A stretch of 64,000 nucleotides of DNA from Pseudomonas frederiksbergensis (GCF_000802155.2 NZ_JQGJ02000006.1:124001-188000), one strand, 5' to 3'. Counted from the stretch's first letter, positions 26,189-36,353 are shown. Numbers and translations: made by a program. The notes: a model not told the origin generated them from the letters alone.

Positions 26189-27358
26189 TTAAAGACCAAC
26201 GGCCATGGCTTTGTCGATCAGCCAGTTCAGGCTTGGGCCACGATCGCTGACAACTTCCACCGGACGGCCGGCCAATGCGCTGTCGAGGGCTTCGTCAGGC
26301 TGGATCAGCACGCGGATATCGGAGGACAGGTCGGCGCTTTTCAGGCTGGTGCTGCTGACGATCTTGCCGGTGCGGGTGGCGTCTTCGCCGGCCACCTGGA
26401 AGCTGACCGGTGTACCTGGACGCACGTCGCCGAACTGACGATAGGAGAAGCGCGCTTCGACGTTGGCTTCGGCACCGCGTGGAACCAGTTGGAAGATCAC
26501 GTCGCCCTTGCTGGCGTACTGGCCGTTGGAAACCAGTTGCTGGGCCACGATGCAATCGCATGGCGAGGTCAGGGTGCCGGTCATTTGCTTGCCGAACAGT
26601 TCTTCAACCTTGGCCGGCTGCAGTTGGTTGTCGTCCAGGTGACCCTTGAGCACGTCCAGCATGCTGGTGCTGAAAGTCGCCAGCGGAGCGCCCTTGGCGG
26701 CCAGGCCGTCGGCCTTGACCAGGCTCTGCACGGTGCCGTCGCGCGGCATGGTGATGGCCATGCCCGGTACGTTGACGATACCGGCCTGGGCGTGGCTGAC
26801 GAAGTACATGCCGTACACCGACTTGAAGATGAAACCGAACGCCGCCAGGCCGACAACGAAGATGCCCAGGCTGAAGGTCACGGCGCGCAGGCGACCGAAG
26901 GCGCTCATGCCGCCGTTGTCGTCTTTCTGTTTGCGGGCCTTGGTGAAGTTGTCGCGCTGCAGGGTCGCCAGCACGTCACCGACGCCAACGATGTCGCCGG
27001 CCAGGTGCGAGGTGATGATGTGGCGCAGTGTCGAAATGTCACGCGGCTCCAGGTTCTGGAACTGGCAACCGGTGCGGCCGGTCTGGCGGTCGTAGGAACG
27101 GATCTGCAGTTCCACGTCCATGGCCAGGCCGAGGTTGTCGATCACGAACTGCAGGCGAGCCTTGTAGGTCTCGCCAACCTTGAGCGGCAGTTGGCCGGCG
27201 TTGAAGCACAGCCCACCGGCGGACAGGTCCAGGACCTTGACTTCCATGGGCGTACGGTCAGGGCCGAAGAAGCGCAACTTGGCCGGGATTTTGACCCGGG
27301 CGTGTTGGCGTTGGGCTTCGGATTCATGCACTACGTTGACGTTGACGGCGGTGTTCAT
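26189..27358 (-). CDS. alg44: Alginate polymerase regulator/copolymerase Alg44 (PilZ)
   Basis: The 389-residue inner-membrane protein has an N-terminal PilZ domain that binds c-di-GMP (arginines in QRQHARVKIP and the D-L-S-A-G-G box), one transmembrane helix (about 165-190) and a periplasmic HlyD-like domain. It activates the Alg8 synthase when c-di-GMP is bound. Order and length agree with P. aeruginosa. Confidence 0.95.
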   Translation of the reverse strand: MNTAVNVNVVHESEAQRQHARVKIPAKLRFFGPDRTPMEVKVLDLSAGGLCFNAGQLPLKVGETYKARLQFVIDNLGLAMDVELQIRSYDRQTGRTGCQFQNLEPRDISTLRHIITSHLAGDIVGVGDVLATLQRDNFTKARKQKDDNGGMSAFGRLRAVTFSLGIFVVGLAAFGFIFKSVYGMYFVSHAQAGIVNVPGMAITMPRDGTVQSLVKADGLAAKGAPLATFSTSMLDVLKGHLDDNQLQPAKVEELFGKQMTGTLTSPCDCIVAQQLVSNGQYASKGDVIFQLVPRGAEANVEARFSYRQFGDVRPGTPVSFQVAGEDATRTGKIVSSTSLKSADLSSDIRVLIQPDEALDSALAGRPVEVVSDRGPSLNWLIDKAMAVGL

Positions 27359-27393
27359 AGGGGCGATTTCCTAGTTAATTCAGGCAAGTTCGG

Positions 27394-28875
27394 TCAGACC
27401 ATCGTCAGCAGCACGGCGACAAAGATGCTGCCGGCGGAGAAGGTCATGGTCCGAGACGACCAGGTGTTGAACCAACGTTGAAAGCTGGCGAGATCACGGG
27501 TCAGGTGGGTGGGCTGGCGGGTCCAGGACTGTTGATCGAGGCGGAAGAACACATAGATCTTCACCAGCGCGCCGACGATCTGGTTGTAATAGAGAATCGC
27601 CGGGTAGGCCGGGCCGATCCGGTGTCCGGAGCACGACAGCAGCAGGGTCAGGAGCAACCGCGTGATGCCGATCCACAACAGGTACACCAGGATGAACGCG
27701 GTGCCGTACTTGACGCTGGCGATGATCGCCACGGTCAGGCCCAGCAGCGAAGTCCACATCGACACGCGCTGGTCGAACAGCACCACCGAAGTGAACAGGC
27801 CCAGACGCCGCAGACCCAGGCCCAGGGCCCGGGAGTTCTGCCGCAAGTTGTTGCCGTACCAACGGAACATCAACTTGCGACTCGCCTTGATGAAGCTTTT
27901 TTCCGGCGGATGTTCCACCGTGTTGATGGCCGCGTCCGGCACGTAGAACGTGTCGTAGCCCAGGCGCATCAGGCTGAACCAACTCGACTTGTCGTCACCG
28001 GTGAGGAACTTGAAGCGGCCCAGGCGCCAGTGTTGCAGCGAGTCGCTTTCCACGTCGGCGATGAAGTCCGGGTTGGTGACCACGGTCGCGCGGAATACGG
28101 ACATGCGTCCGGTCATGGTCAACACGCGCTTGGACAGGGCCATGGAGCACATGTTGATGTGACGCTGGGCGAAACGCAGCTTGTGCCACTCGCTCATGAT
28201 GTAGCCGCCGCGTACTTCGCAGAACTCGTTGGTGGTCAGGCCGCCGACGTTGCCGAACAGCTGGAACCACGGCACGGTCTTGCGCACCACGCCCTCTGCG
28301 AGGACGGTGTCGCCATCGATCACCGCGACCACTGCGCGATCGTCCGGCAGGTGGCGGGAGATGGCGCGGAAACCGTAGGCCAGGCCATCACGCTTGCCGG
28401 TACCGGGGATGCGCACGAAGTCCAGCTTGACGTGTTCCGGTGGGTTCATGCGAGCCCAGAGGCTCTTGACCAGCAACTCGTCGGACATTTCCACGATGGA
28501 GCAAACCACGGTGGTGGGCAGCCCGCACTCGATGGCTTCGCGAATCACCGAGCCATAGACCTGGGCGGTGGTCAGTGCGTCGATGCGAAAGCTGGTGACC
28601 ATCAGGTACACATGGGACGGGTCCGCCGCCTTGCCCAACTTGCGTACCTTGCGGCGCAGGTGTGGGTAGACGATGTACAGGAAGATCATGCCGCGCACGA
28701 AATGCGTCGCTCCCATGGAGTAACGCCAGATGCCCACGGCACCGATCAGGAAAATGAAATCCTTGGATTCGGAGTCGAACGTGGACGTGGGCAACGCCGT
28801 GGCGATGCCCATCAGTAAACTCAAGTAAAACAGCCAACCGGCGGCCTGAAGCAGGCCGTGCTTTAGCCTGTGCAT
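27394..28875 (-). CDS. alg8: Alginate polymerase glycosyltransferase Alg8
   Basis: The 493-residue family-2 glycosyltransferase polymerises mannuronate from GDP-mannuronate at the inner membrane. Membrane helices flank a cytoplasmic domain with the D-x-D-like VIDGDTVL and a substrate region around [20 protein letters not shown]; several C-terminal helices form the channel. Start at 28875 (MHRLKHGLL) is favoured by an upstream GACGGA; an ATG three codons earlier is possible. Confidence 0.95.
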   Translation of the reverse strand: MHRLKHGLLQAAGWLFYLSLLMGIATALPTSTFDSESKDFIFLIGAVGIWRYSMGATHFVRGMIFLYIVYPHLRRKVRKLGKAADPSHVYLMVTSFRIDALTTAQVYGSVIREAIECGLPTTVVCSIVEMSDELLVKSLWARMNPPEHVKLDFVRIPGTGKRDGLAYGFRAISRHLPDDRAVVAVIDGDTVLAEGVVRKTVPWFQLFGNVGGLTTNEFCEVRGGYIMSEWHKLRFAQRHINMCSMALSKRVLTMTGRMSVFRATVVTNPDFIADVESDSLQHWRLGRFKFLTGDDKSSWFSLMRLGYDTFYVPDAAINTVEHPPEKSFIKASRKLMFRWYGNNLRQNSRALGLGLRRLGLFTSVVLFDQRVSMWTSLLGLTVAIIASVKYGTAFILVYLLWIGITRLLLTLLLSCSGHRIGPAYPAILYYNQIVGALVKIYVFFRLDQQSWTRQPTHLTRDLASFQRWFNTWSSRTMTFSAGSIFVAVLLTMV

Positions 28876-28975
28876 AATCTGCATCCGTCTCTATCTCGGG
28901 CGGGCCTTGTGGGCGGCCCGATGGGTTAAGGCAGGCGAAAGGCCGGCCGGGACGAATCCCGGCCGGCAAACAGAC

Positions 28976-30292
28976 TTACCAGCAGATACCTTCGGTCCGG
29001 CCATTCGGAGAGGTGGCCTTGGACATGAAGCCAACCAGGTCGATGACCTGCTTGCCTTCCGGTACGTTCTCGGTCAGCGCGCGGAACTTCTCGTCGCGGT
29101 TACCCAGGATGATGATGTCGGAGCTGTCGATCACCGAGTCGAAGTCGGCGTTGAGCAAGGACGAGACGTGAGGAATCTTCGACTCGATGTAATCCTTGTT
29201 CGCACCGTGGACACGAGCGTATTCGACGTTGCTGTCGTAGATCTTCAAGTCGAAGCCCTTGCCGATCAGCATTTCCGCCAGCTCTACCAGTGGGCTTTCA
29301 CGCAGGTCGTCGGTACCGGCCTTGAAGCTCAGGCCCAGCAGGGCGACTTTGCGCTTGTCGTGGCTGGAAACGATGTCGAACGCGTTCTGCACTTGGGATT
29401 CGTTGCTGCGCATCAGCGAGTTGAGCAGCGGCGCTTCGACGTCCAGCGAGCTTGCGCGATAGGTCAGGGCGCGCACGTCCTTTGGCAGGCACGAACCGCC
29501 GAAGGCGAAGCCAGGGCGCATGTAGTACTGGGAAAGGTTCAGCGCCTTGTCCTGGCAGACCACGTCCATCACTTCACGACCATCGACGCCGACAGCCTTG
29601 GCGATGTTGCCGATCTCGTTGGCAAACGTCACCTTGGTGGCGTGCCAGACGTTGCAGGTGTACTTGATCATCTCGGCGACGGCGATGTCCTTGCGGATGA
29701 TCGGCGCATCGAGCTCTTCGTACAGCGATTGCAGGACATCGCCCGAGGCGGTGTCGAACTCGCCGATGACGGTCATTGGCGGCTGGTCGTAGTCCTTGAT
29801 CGCGGTGCTTTCACGCAGGAACTCAGGGTTGACCGCGACGCCGAAATCAACGCCGGCTTTCTTGCCGGAGCAGTCTTCGAGGATCGGGATGACCACGTTG
29901 GCAACGGTGCCTGGCAGTACAGTACTGCGAACCACGATGGTGTGGCGGGTGGACTTCTCGCGCAGGACAAAACCGATTTCACGGCACACTGCTTCGATGT
30001 AGTTCAGTTCCAGGTCGCCATTCTTTTTACTTGGCGTGCCAACGCAAATCATGGACAGGTCAGTATCACGAATTGCTTCGGCGAAGTTGGTAGTACCACG
30101 CAGTCGGCCGGTTTGAATGCCTTGCGCCAACAGCTCGCCAAGACCCGGTTCAACGATCGGGGATTTACCCGCGTTGATCATGTCGATTTTGTCTTTGGCG
30201 ACATCTACGCCAACTACGTCATGGCCCCGTGCAGACAGGCAACCGGCACATACTGCACCGACGTAACCCAAACCAAATATGCTAATGCGCAT
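28976..30292 (-). CDS. algD: GDP-mannose 6-dehydrogenase
   Basis: The first gene of the alginate operon. This 438-residue NAD-dependent four-electron dehydrogenase makes GDP-mannuronate, the committed precursor. The Rossmann motif GLGYVGA is at residues 7-13, and the catalytic Cys is in FGGSCLPKDVRAL (Cys about 268), as in UDP/GDP-sugar dehydrogenases. The start at 30292 has AGAGG eight bases upstream; the frame extends seven codons more. It is followed by about 100 nt before alg8. Confidence 0.97.
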   Translation of the reverse strand: MRISIFGLGYVGAVCAGCLSARGHDVVGVDVAKDKIDMINAGKSPIVEPGLGELLAQGIQTGRLRGTTNFAEAIRDTDLSMICVGTPSKKNGDLELNYIEAVCREIGFVLREKSTRHTIVVRSTVLPGTVANVVIPILEDCSGKKAGVDFGVAVNPEFLRESTAIKDYDQPPMTVIGEFDTASGDVLQSLYEELDAPIIRKDIAVAEMIKYTCNVWHATKVTFANEIGNIAKAVGVDGREVMDVVCQDKALNLSQYYMRPGFAFGGSCLPKDVRALTYRASSLDVEAPLLNSLMRSNESQVQNAFDIVSSHDKRKVALLGLSFKAGTDDLRESPLVELAEMLIGKGFDLKIYDSNVEYARVHGANKDYIESKIPHVSSLLNADFDSVIDSSDIIILGNRDEKFRALTENVPEGKQVIDLVGFMSKATSPNGRTEGICW

Positions 30293-31060
30293 CGCATTTA
30301 CCTCTGTTTTCACGCCATTAAATGGCCGGAGTTAATAGTGTTCAGCGGTCATCGTGCACTCGGAAGTGTGGAATGCAGGCGCCACAGTGCCGTGTGCAGG
30401 CATACAAAAGTTCCGAGTGACTAAATAATTGCACTCAAGTTGTGCGCAAAGCGGCCTAGTTGTTATGACCTGCCCTGTTATGCAGCCAGTCCTCGTTGGC
30501 GGGACGTCCGTGCAAAAGATCTTTCACTTCAGACTCCTGGCAAAAAGCCCACAAAATCAGAAGCTTGTGTGCTCGGGTGAGCACGTTAATAGGGGCGCAG
30601 CCTTGGCCTTGTAGGGGATAGTAATGGTGCGTTATCTCCCGTCCTTTTAGGGTGGATCCAATTAGACGACCGTTTCGCTAAGTTGTCGTTACAACTCGGT
30701 TACTTCGGACGACGTGCTATGTAAGTTATCTCGTACACGCTCGGCGAGAATCGTTACGGGTGGTATGAGCCGTGCAATTTCACATAGTTCCGATCCGCTC
30801 ATCGCCATTTTCGAAATTTTTCGAAATATCTGCTTAGATGGCACTGCCCTCATAGTGATAGCACTTGCGATTTTGGCCTTTAGTTTCGGGGAGTTGGGGA
30901 GGGTAGATAGTTTTGTGCCACTACCGATGAAAAATTTCCGTGCCACTACGGAAAAATCTGACATTTGTCGAGTGAAAGAAAAGTTAGCGCAGGGTGTGTT
31001 GGTTTTATTGACGCCAATAAAGTGTCAATTGGTATGGGGAACTGCGATGACATCTAGCGG
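30293..31060 (-). promoter_or_regulatory. Long gene-free region upstream of algD (alginate operon promoter/leader)
   Basis: About 770 nt without a convincing gene, more AT-rich than its surroundings, as known for the algD control region in other pseudomonads. On the minus strand a GAACTT at 30413-30408 matches the -35 of AlgU (sigma-22) promoters, but no good -10 follows at 16-17 nt, so this is weak. A block ACGGTCGTC near 30672-30664 resembles the AlgR core CCGTTCGTC with mismatches. Direct binding or start-site data are absent, so the region is assigned mainly by position. Confidence 0.5.
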
Positions 31061-31066
31061 TGTGAT

Positions 31067-31085
31067 CGAGGCCCCTTATAGGGGC
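31067..31085 (-). terminator. Possible terminator after yaaA
   Basis: A short palindrome AGGCCCCTTATAGGGGCCT lies 18 nt beyond the yaaA stop. The stem is eight G/C-rich pairs, but no T-run follows on the minus strand, so termination efficiency is doubtful. Confidence 0.4.
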
Positions 31086-31102
31086 CTGAAAGAGGCGTTG
31101 CG

Positions 31103-31882
31103 TTATTGCGGGGCGTGGTCGCGCAAGAAGACCAGTTTTTGTGGTGAAGATTGTTCGGGGTTGTAGCGATAACCCTGCACGTCGAATGCCTTGAGTGCCG
31201 CGGGGTCATCGATGCGCTGCTCAATGACAAATCGGCTCATCAGGCCCCTGGCTTTTTTGGCGTAGAAACTGATGATTTTGTACTGGCCGTTCTTGAGATC
31301 CTTGAATTCGGTATCGATCACGCGTGCTTTCAGTGCACTGCGTTTTACCGCCGTGAAGTATTCATTGGACGCCAGGTTCAACAATACGTCGTCACCCTGT
31401 TCGGCCAGGGCTTCGTTCAACCATTCGCTGATGCGGGTGCCCCAGAACGCATATAGGTCCTTGCCCCGGGCGTTGGCCAGCTTCGTGCCCATCTCCAGGC
31501 GATAAGGCTGCATCAGGTCCAGTGGGCGCAGCAGGCCATACAAGCCTGACAGCATGCGCAGGTGCTGCTGGGCGTAGTCGAGATCGGCTTCACCGAGGCT
31601 TTGCGCGTCGAGGCCGGTATAAACGTCGCCCTTGAAGGCGAGCAACGCCTGTTTGGCGTTGGCCGGAGTGAACGCCGGGTTCCAACTGCCGAACCGCGCG
31701 GCGTTGAGGCCGCCGATCTTGTCCGAAACGTGCATCAGTTCGCTGATCTGGGCCGGCGACAGTTCACGCAGTTGCTCGACCAATTCCTGGGAATGGTCCA
31801 GGTACTGCGGCAGGGTGAAGCGCTCGATGGCCGGCGGTGTTTCGAAATCGAGGGTCTTGGCGGGGGAAATCACCATCAGCAT
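31103..31882 (-). CDS. yaaA: Peroxide stress protein YaaA (DUF328)
   Basis: The 259-residue protein begins [14 protein letters not shown] and contains the family blocks [22 protein letters not shown] and LNLASNEYF. YaaA lowers free iron and protects DNA during peroxide stress in E. coli; the protein is cytoplasmic. Length is as expected. It stands alone, with a possible hairpin downstream. Confidence 0.95.
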   Translation of the reverse strand: MLMVISPAKTLDFETPPAIERFTLPQYLDHSQELVEQLRELSPAQISELMHVSDKIGGLNAARFGSWNPAFTPANAKQALLAFKGDVYTGLDAQSLGEADLDYAQQHLRMLSGLYGLLRPLDLMQPYRLEMGTKLANARGKDLYAFWGTRISEWLNEALAEQGDDVLLNLASNEYFTAVKRSALKARVIDTEFKDLKNGQYKIISFYAKKARGLMSRFVIEQRIDDPAALKAFDVQGYRYNPEQSSPQKLVFLRDHAPQ

Positions 31883-32049
31883 GCAAACGTCTCCTTTGAG
31901 GGTGCGGCGATTCTAGGGGGTTGTACGGGTGGACTCCAGCTATTGGGTTGATAGGGGATGGATGGTGAGCAAGCCAGGTTCATCAGGAAGGAGGCGGTCG
32001 CACAAGAGCGTCACACCAGGATCAGCTATCATGCCGCGCGGGTTTCGTT

Positions 32050-33189
32050 ATGGAGACATCCCCTTTGCGTATCGTCCTTCTACTGTCGGCCTGGTTGTTG
32101 AGTTTCGCTGCGGTCGCCGCACCCAACGATGTCGCCACCCTGGACCGCAGCACCTGGCCTGAGCAACTCGGCAACCCGACGCTGTTCGATGTCGCCTCGC
32201 GGGCCGAAATCCTGATGTTCGCCCGGGTGTTGCTGGACATCGACGCCATGGATGAAGTGGCGCTCAAGCAGTACCTTGGGTTGCGCTCGGTCAATATGGC
32301 GGCGGTCGACGCGCTGCGCGCACGGCTTTGGCAACGCCTGCTATCGAGCTACAACTTCGCCCAGCGAAGTTGCGAACTGGACGCCTCCTTCTGCTATCTG
32401 GTCGAAGACATGGGGACCTTGAAGGAGGAGGCGGGCAGGTTCCAGCTCGATGACAACTCGTATTACATCAAGTGGGCCGAGCCGAGCCGGATCTTCCATA
32501 CCCACTATCGGGATGAACTGCTGCGCAAGGCGGCCCTGTTCCCTCAAGTCAGCAGCGAAGTCGAGCGTTTTGGCGATTACGAGCGCAACGGCGAGCAGAT
32601 GAACGACCGGCTGTTTTTGCTGACCTTCGACAGCGGCGCCAATGTCGCGCCGGATAACACCCCGTGGCTGACGGAATACCTGCGCAAATCGAACATGAAC
32701 GGCACGTTCTTCGTACTGGGCAAGGATATCCAGGCGCGGCTTGCGGATCGCTCGGTCAACGATCTCCAGGCCCTTTATTCGCGACAATGCGTCGGCGTGC
32801 AGGGCTGGGAGTTTCGCTCTCACAGTTTCTGGCAGGATTGGCAGGATTCGGTGCGGCGCAGCGTCGATCTGGTCAAGGGCAAGCTGCCGGAGAACTTCGT
32901 GCCGCTGTTCCGCCCGCCCCAAGGCCAGCGCCGGGGCGATGCGCAATCGTTTTTCCGGACCCAGGGTTTGCAAGTGGCACTGTGGGACATTGATCCCCAG
33001 GACAGCGCGAACCGTCTCAAGCCCGAACAGAGCGCCCAGCGAGCACTGACCCTCATGCTGTTGTGGCGCCATGGCGTGATCAACTTCAACGCCAAGCAGG
33101 ACGCAGTGAAAATCGCGCTGCCCTGGCTCATTGCGCAAACGGCACAAAGCGGGATCGGTTGGGAGGATTGTCAGGACGCGTTTCGCTGA
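32050..33189 (+). CDS. Secreted NodB-like polysaccharide deacetylase family protein
   Basis: The 379-residue protein has a signal peptide (RIVLLLSAWLLSFAAVAA). The C-terminal half carries the NodB motifs in order: TFDSGAN (motif 1, second Asp replaced by Ser), SHSF (motif 2, S-H-x-F), FRPPQGQRRG (motif 3, R-P-P-x-G) and ALWDIDPQD (motif 4). The Asp-to-Ser change at a metal-binding position and the SHSF box suggest altered or lost deacetylase activity. The N-terminal ~150 residues are helical and unfamiliar. Substrate unknown. Confidence 0.8.
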   Translation: METSPLRIVLLLSAWLLSFAAVAAPNDVATLDRSTWPEQLGNPTLFDVASRAEILMFARVLLDIDAMDEVALKQYLGLRSVNMAAVDALRARLWQRLLSSYNFAQRSCELDASFCYLVEDMGTLKEEAGRFQLDDNSYYIKWAEPSRIFHTHYRDELLRKAALFPQVSSEVERFGDYERNGEQMNDRLFLLTFDSGANVAPDNTPWLTEYLRKSNMNGTFFVLGKDIQARLADRSVNDLQALYSRQCVGVQGWEFRSHSFWQDWQDSVRRSVDLVKGKLPENFVPLFRPPQGQRRGDAQSFFRTQGLQVALWDIDPQDSANRLKPEQSAQRALTLMLLWRHGVINFNAKQDAVKIALPWLIAQTAQSGIGWEDCQDAFR

Positions 33190-33524
33190 GGGACGAAGGT
33201 CCCGGAAACATTGGGCAGGACGGGTTTTCTGGCACGCATTCGGTGCGACCCGACTTCCGACTTTAACGGTGCGGCAGCGGTACGCCAAGGGTTATTCGTC
33301 ACTCTGAAAAATAAACTTCAAAAAAGCGTCAAAGTGCTTTTTCCTGTCATGTGTTTTGGAGTATCAAGAAGTCAGACCGCCGAAACCTGCAACACAGGTG
33401 GCGTCTTCCAAGACCCAGATTGTGTGCAGTTCGCCCGAATCGTCGCGGGTGAATTCGGTGGCTACCTCGAGGCGCAGCACTGTCACGGTATTGCGTCGAA
33501 TGGCCCCCACAAAGGTGACCGAGT
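33190..33524. other. Intergenic region before phoH
   Basis: About 335 nt with no clear gene on the plus strand. On the minus strand an ~80-codon frame (33364-33606) has a high GC3 pattern and reads coherently (VLRLEVATEFTRDDSG..LHTIWVLEDATC), but it overlaps the phoH start and lacks a good start site, so it is left unassigned. The phoH promoter must lie here. Confidence 0.35.
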
Positions 33525-34919
33525 ATGGATGACCACGGACGTAGCCCTTCCTCCAACCAGCCAATCCTGTATGTACTCGATACCAACGTATTGATCCACG
33601 ATCCAAACGCGCTGCTGAACTTCGAAGAACACCACGTTGCCCTTCCGATGACCGTCCTTGAAGAGCTGGACAAGCTCAAGAGCGGGCATCACAGCGTGGC
33701 GGCCGAATGTCGCCAGGCGATCCGCCTGATCGACAAGACCCTGGGGGACGCCTCTCCCGAAGACGTCGAGCTGGGCGTGCCGATCCAGCGCGGCAAAAGC
33801 GGTCCCAAGGGCTTGCTCTCGATCCTGATGAGCAAGCGCACCGAGCCCAACCTGGTACTGCCCGAACACCTGAACGACAACATCATCATCAACCAATTGA
33901 TCGACCTGCACGCGCGCAACAAGGACCAAGCCGTGGTGCTGGTGACCAAAGACATCAACATGCGCCTCAAGGCCCGCGCCTGCGGGATAGCGGCCGAGGA
34001 CTACAGCACCGACCAACTGGTCGACGACGTGTCGCTGCTGCCCAACGGCTATCACACGATGACCGGCTCCTTCTGGGACCGCGTAAGCAAGGTCGAAACC
34101 CGTCAGGACCACGGGCGCACCTGGCACCAGGTGCAACTGATCGACAACCTGCCGGCGGTGCACCTCAACGAATTCATCATTGACGAACAAGGCTTCGTCG
34201 GCTGGATCAAGGAAATCCAGGTCGACAAACTGCTGATTCTCGACCTGCATCAGGAACCCCTGTTGCATCAAGAGGCATGGGGCCTCAAGCCTCGTGACAT
34301 CTACCAAAGCCTGGCGCTGTTCGCCTTGCTCGATCCGGACATCCACCTGGTCAACCTGTCCGGCGCCGCCGGCTCCGGCAAGACCATCCTGGCCCTGGCC
34401 GCCGCCATCGAGCAGACCATGGTCAGCAAACGCTACCGGCGCATCATCGCCACCCGCAGCGTGCAGGGCCTCGACCAGGAGATCGGCTTCCTGCCCGGCA
34501 CCGAAGCGGAAAAAATGGAGCCGTGGCTGGGCGCAATCACCGACAACCTCGAAGCCTTGCACATGGACGACGAAAGCACCCATGGCAGCGTCGACTACAT
34601 CCTCAGCAAAGTGCCGTTGCAGTTCAAATCCCTCAACTACATCCGGGGTCGCAGCTTCCAGCAGAGCCTGATCCTGATCGACGAATGCCAGAACCTGACC
34701 CCGCACCAGATGAAAACCATCATCACCCGTGCCGGCGCCGGTTCCAAAGTGGTGTGCCTGGGTAACCTGGCACAGATCGACACCCCTTACCTGTCCGCGA
34801 CCAGCTCCGGGCTGACCTACCTGACCGAACGTTTCAAGGACTTCCCCAACGGCGTCCACATCACCCTGCAAGGCGTACCGCGCTCGATCCTGGCCGAATA
34901 CGCTGAGTCTCATCTGTAA
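33525..34919 (+). CDS. PhoH-family protein with N-terminal PIN domain (PhoH2-like)
   Basis: The 464-residue protein joins an N-terminal PIN nuclease domain (LYVLDTNVLIHDP, with acidic residues further on in TKDINMRLKARA) to a C-terminal PhoH ATPase domain with Walker A GAAGSGKT (about residues 284-291) and Walker B LILIDECQN. PhoH2 proteins of this architecture are RNA helicase/ribonucleases. A terminator follows the gene. Confidence 0.93.
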   Translation: MDDHGRSPSSNQPILYVLDTNVLIHDPNALLNFEEHHVALPMTVLEELDKLKSGHHSVAAECRQAIRLIDKTLGDASPEDVELGVPIQRGKSGPKGLLSILMSKRTEPNLVLPEHLNDNIIINQLIDLHARNKDQAVVLVTKDINMRLKARACGIAAEDYSTDQLVDDVSLLPNGYHTMTGSFWDRVSKVETRQDHGRTWHQVQLIDNLPAVHLNEFIIDEQGFVGWIKEIQVDKLLILDLHQEPLLHQEAWGLKPRDIYQSLALFALLDPDIHLVNLSGAAGSGKTILALAAAIEQTMVSKRYRRIIATRSVQGLDQEIGFLPGTEAEKMEPWLGAITDNLEALHMDDESTHGSVDYILSKVPLQFKSLNYIRGRSFQQSLILIDECQNLTPHQMKTIITRAGAGSKVVCLGNLAQIDTPYLSATSSGLTYLTERFKDFPNGVHITLQGVPRSILAEYAESHL

Positions 34920-34931
34920 TTGATTCATCAG

Positions 34932-34964
34932 AACCGGGCAACCTCACCGTTGCCTGGTTTTTTA
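34932..34964 (+). terminator. Rho-independent terminator after phoH
   Basis: AACCGGGCAAC and GTTGCCTGGTT form an 11-bp stem (one G-T pair) with a 6-nt loop, directly followed by TTTTTA. It lies 12 nt after the stop. Confidence 0.9.
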
Positions 34965-35087
34965 TGGCTGCTGGCAATTCCCTGTGTGCGAGCTTGCAGA
35001 TCCAGGATGGACATGGGTGCGACAATCAGCCCTGCCGGAATCTGACCCACGGGTTTACAATCCTTGCTCCTGATCAGGAGTAACCCT

Positions 35088-35561
35088 GTGCTGACTCATC
35101 TCGATTCCCAAGGTCGCGCCAACATGGTCGACGTGACCGACAAGGCCGTGACCTTCCGTGAAGCCACCGCCGAAGCCTTTGTACGCATGCTGCCCGACAC
35201 CCTGCAAATGATCGTCAGTGGCGGCCACCCCAAGGGCGATGTATTTGCCGTTGCCCGTATTGCCGGTATCCAGGCTGCCAAGAAAACCAGCGACCTGATT
35301 CCCCTCTGCCACCCGCTGATGCTCACCAGCGTCAAGGTCGAGCTCAATGCCGAAGGTGAGGATCGCGTGCGCATCGTTGCCCGTTGCAAACTGTCGGGGC
35401 AGACCGGTGTGGAAATGGAAGCGCTCACCGCCGCCAGCGTCGCCGCGCTGACCATCTACGACATGTGCAAGGCCGTGGACCGTGCCATGACCATCGAAGG
35501 CGTGCGGGTGCTGGAAAAACTCGGCGGCAAGAGCGGCCATTTCCAGGCGGATGCCCCATGA
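35088..35561 (+). CDS. moaC: Cyclic pyranopterin monophosphate synthase
   Basis: A molybdenum cofactor enzyme that, after MoaA, forms cPMP. The 157-residue protein has family blocks [25 protein letters not shown] and [20 protein letters not shown]. The start is the GTG at 35088, since AGGAG lies seven bases upstream and [15 protein letters not shown] matches the family; the frame is open for eight more codons. It overlaps moaD by ATGA. Confidence 0.96.
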   Translation: MLTHLDSQGRANMVDVTDKAVTFREATAEAFVRMLPDTLQMIVSGGHPKGDVFAVARIAGIQAAKKTSDLIPLCHPLMLTSVKVELNAEGEDRVRIVARCKLSGQTGVEMEALTAASVAALTIYDMCKAVDRAMTIEGVRVLEKLGGKSGHFQADAP

Positions 35562-35800
35562 AAATCACCGTGAAATTTTTTGCGCGCTATCGTGAAGCGC
35601 TTGGCGTGGATTCGGTACAGGTCGAAGGCGATTTTTCCACCGTCGAGGATGTGCGCGCGTTGCTTGCGCAGCGCGACGGCGCCGAGGTCCTGAAGGAGCA
35701 GAACCTGATGTGTGCGCGCAACGAAGAGCTGTGCCAGCTCGACGAACCATTGGCAGACGGTGACGAAGTCGCGTTTTTCCCCACCGTGACCGGAGGCTGA
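35558..35800 (+). CDS. moaD: Molybdopterin synthase sulfur carrier subunit
   Basis: The 80-residue ubiquitin-like protein ends in Gly-Gly (FFPTVTGG), the residues activated by MoeB and thiocarboxylated to donate sulfur. The [11 protein letters not shown] start and DEVAFFPTV end are typical. ATG overlaps the moaC stop. Confidence 0.96.
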   Translation: MKITVKFFARYREALGVDSVQVEGDFSTVEDVRALLAQRDGAEVLKEQNLMCARNEELCQLDEPLADGDEVAFFPTVTGG

Positions 35801-35803
35801 ACC

Positions 35804-36256
35804 ATGGCCATTCGTGTGCAGGTCGAGCCGTTCGATCCGGGAGTTGAAGTCAATGCGATGCACGCGGCCAATGTCGGCGTGGGAGCGGTGGTGAGCTTTG
35901 TCGGCTACGTGCGTGATTTCAATGACGGTCTCGATGTGTCGGGGATGTTCCTGGAGCATTACCCGGGCATGACCGAAAAAGCCCTGGGCAAGATCGCCAT
36001 CGAGGCCGAGCAGCGCTGGCCGTTGCTCAAGCTCGAAGTGCTGCACCGCATCGGCGCCCTGGAGCCGGGTGAGCCGATTGTTTTTGTCGGCGCTGCCAGC
36101 GCCCATCGCCAGGCGGCGTTCGACGCCTGCGCCTTTGTGATGGATTACCTCAAGACCCGTGCGCCGTTCTGGAAGAAGGAAAACACCGTCGACGGCCCGC
36201 GCTGGGTGGAAGGGCGTGACAGTGATCATGCGGCGGCGGATCGCTGGAAGCAGTAG
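35804..36256 (+). CDS. moaE: Molybdopterin synthase catalytic subunit
   Basis: The 150-residue large subunit pairs with MoaD to convert cPMP to molybdopterin. Visible blocks are VGAVVSFVGYVRD, MFLEHYPGMTE, VLHRIGALEPGE and the lysine-rich DYLKTRAPFWKKE containing catalytic lysines. It starts three bases after moaD, completing a moaCDE operon. Confidence 0.96.
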   Translation: MAIRVQVEPFDPGVEVNAMHAANVGVGAVVSFVGYVRDFNDGLDVSGMFLEHYPGMTEKALGKIAIEAEQRWPLLKLEVLHRIGALEPGEPIVFVGAASAHRQAAFDACAFVMDYLKTRAPFWKKENTVDGPRWVEGRDSDHAAADRWKQ

Positions 36257-36353
36257 GCAGCCTGTCATTCTTTTGTTGCTTGCGAATGCGCGATTCGCGA
36301 GCAGCCTCCCATCGCATTCCCCTGTTTATCCAATTGACGACATGTACATTAAA

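Noticed and set aside
30714..31166. Open frame on the plus strand upstream of algD
   Set aside because: Poor composition, overlaps the yaaA 3' end and no ribosome-binding site or family.
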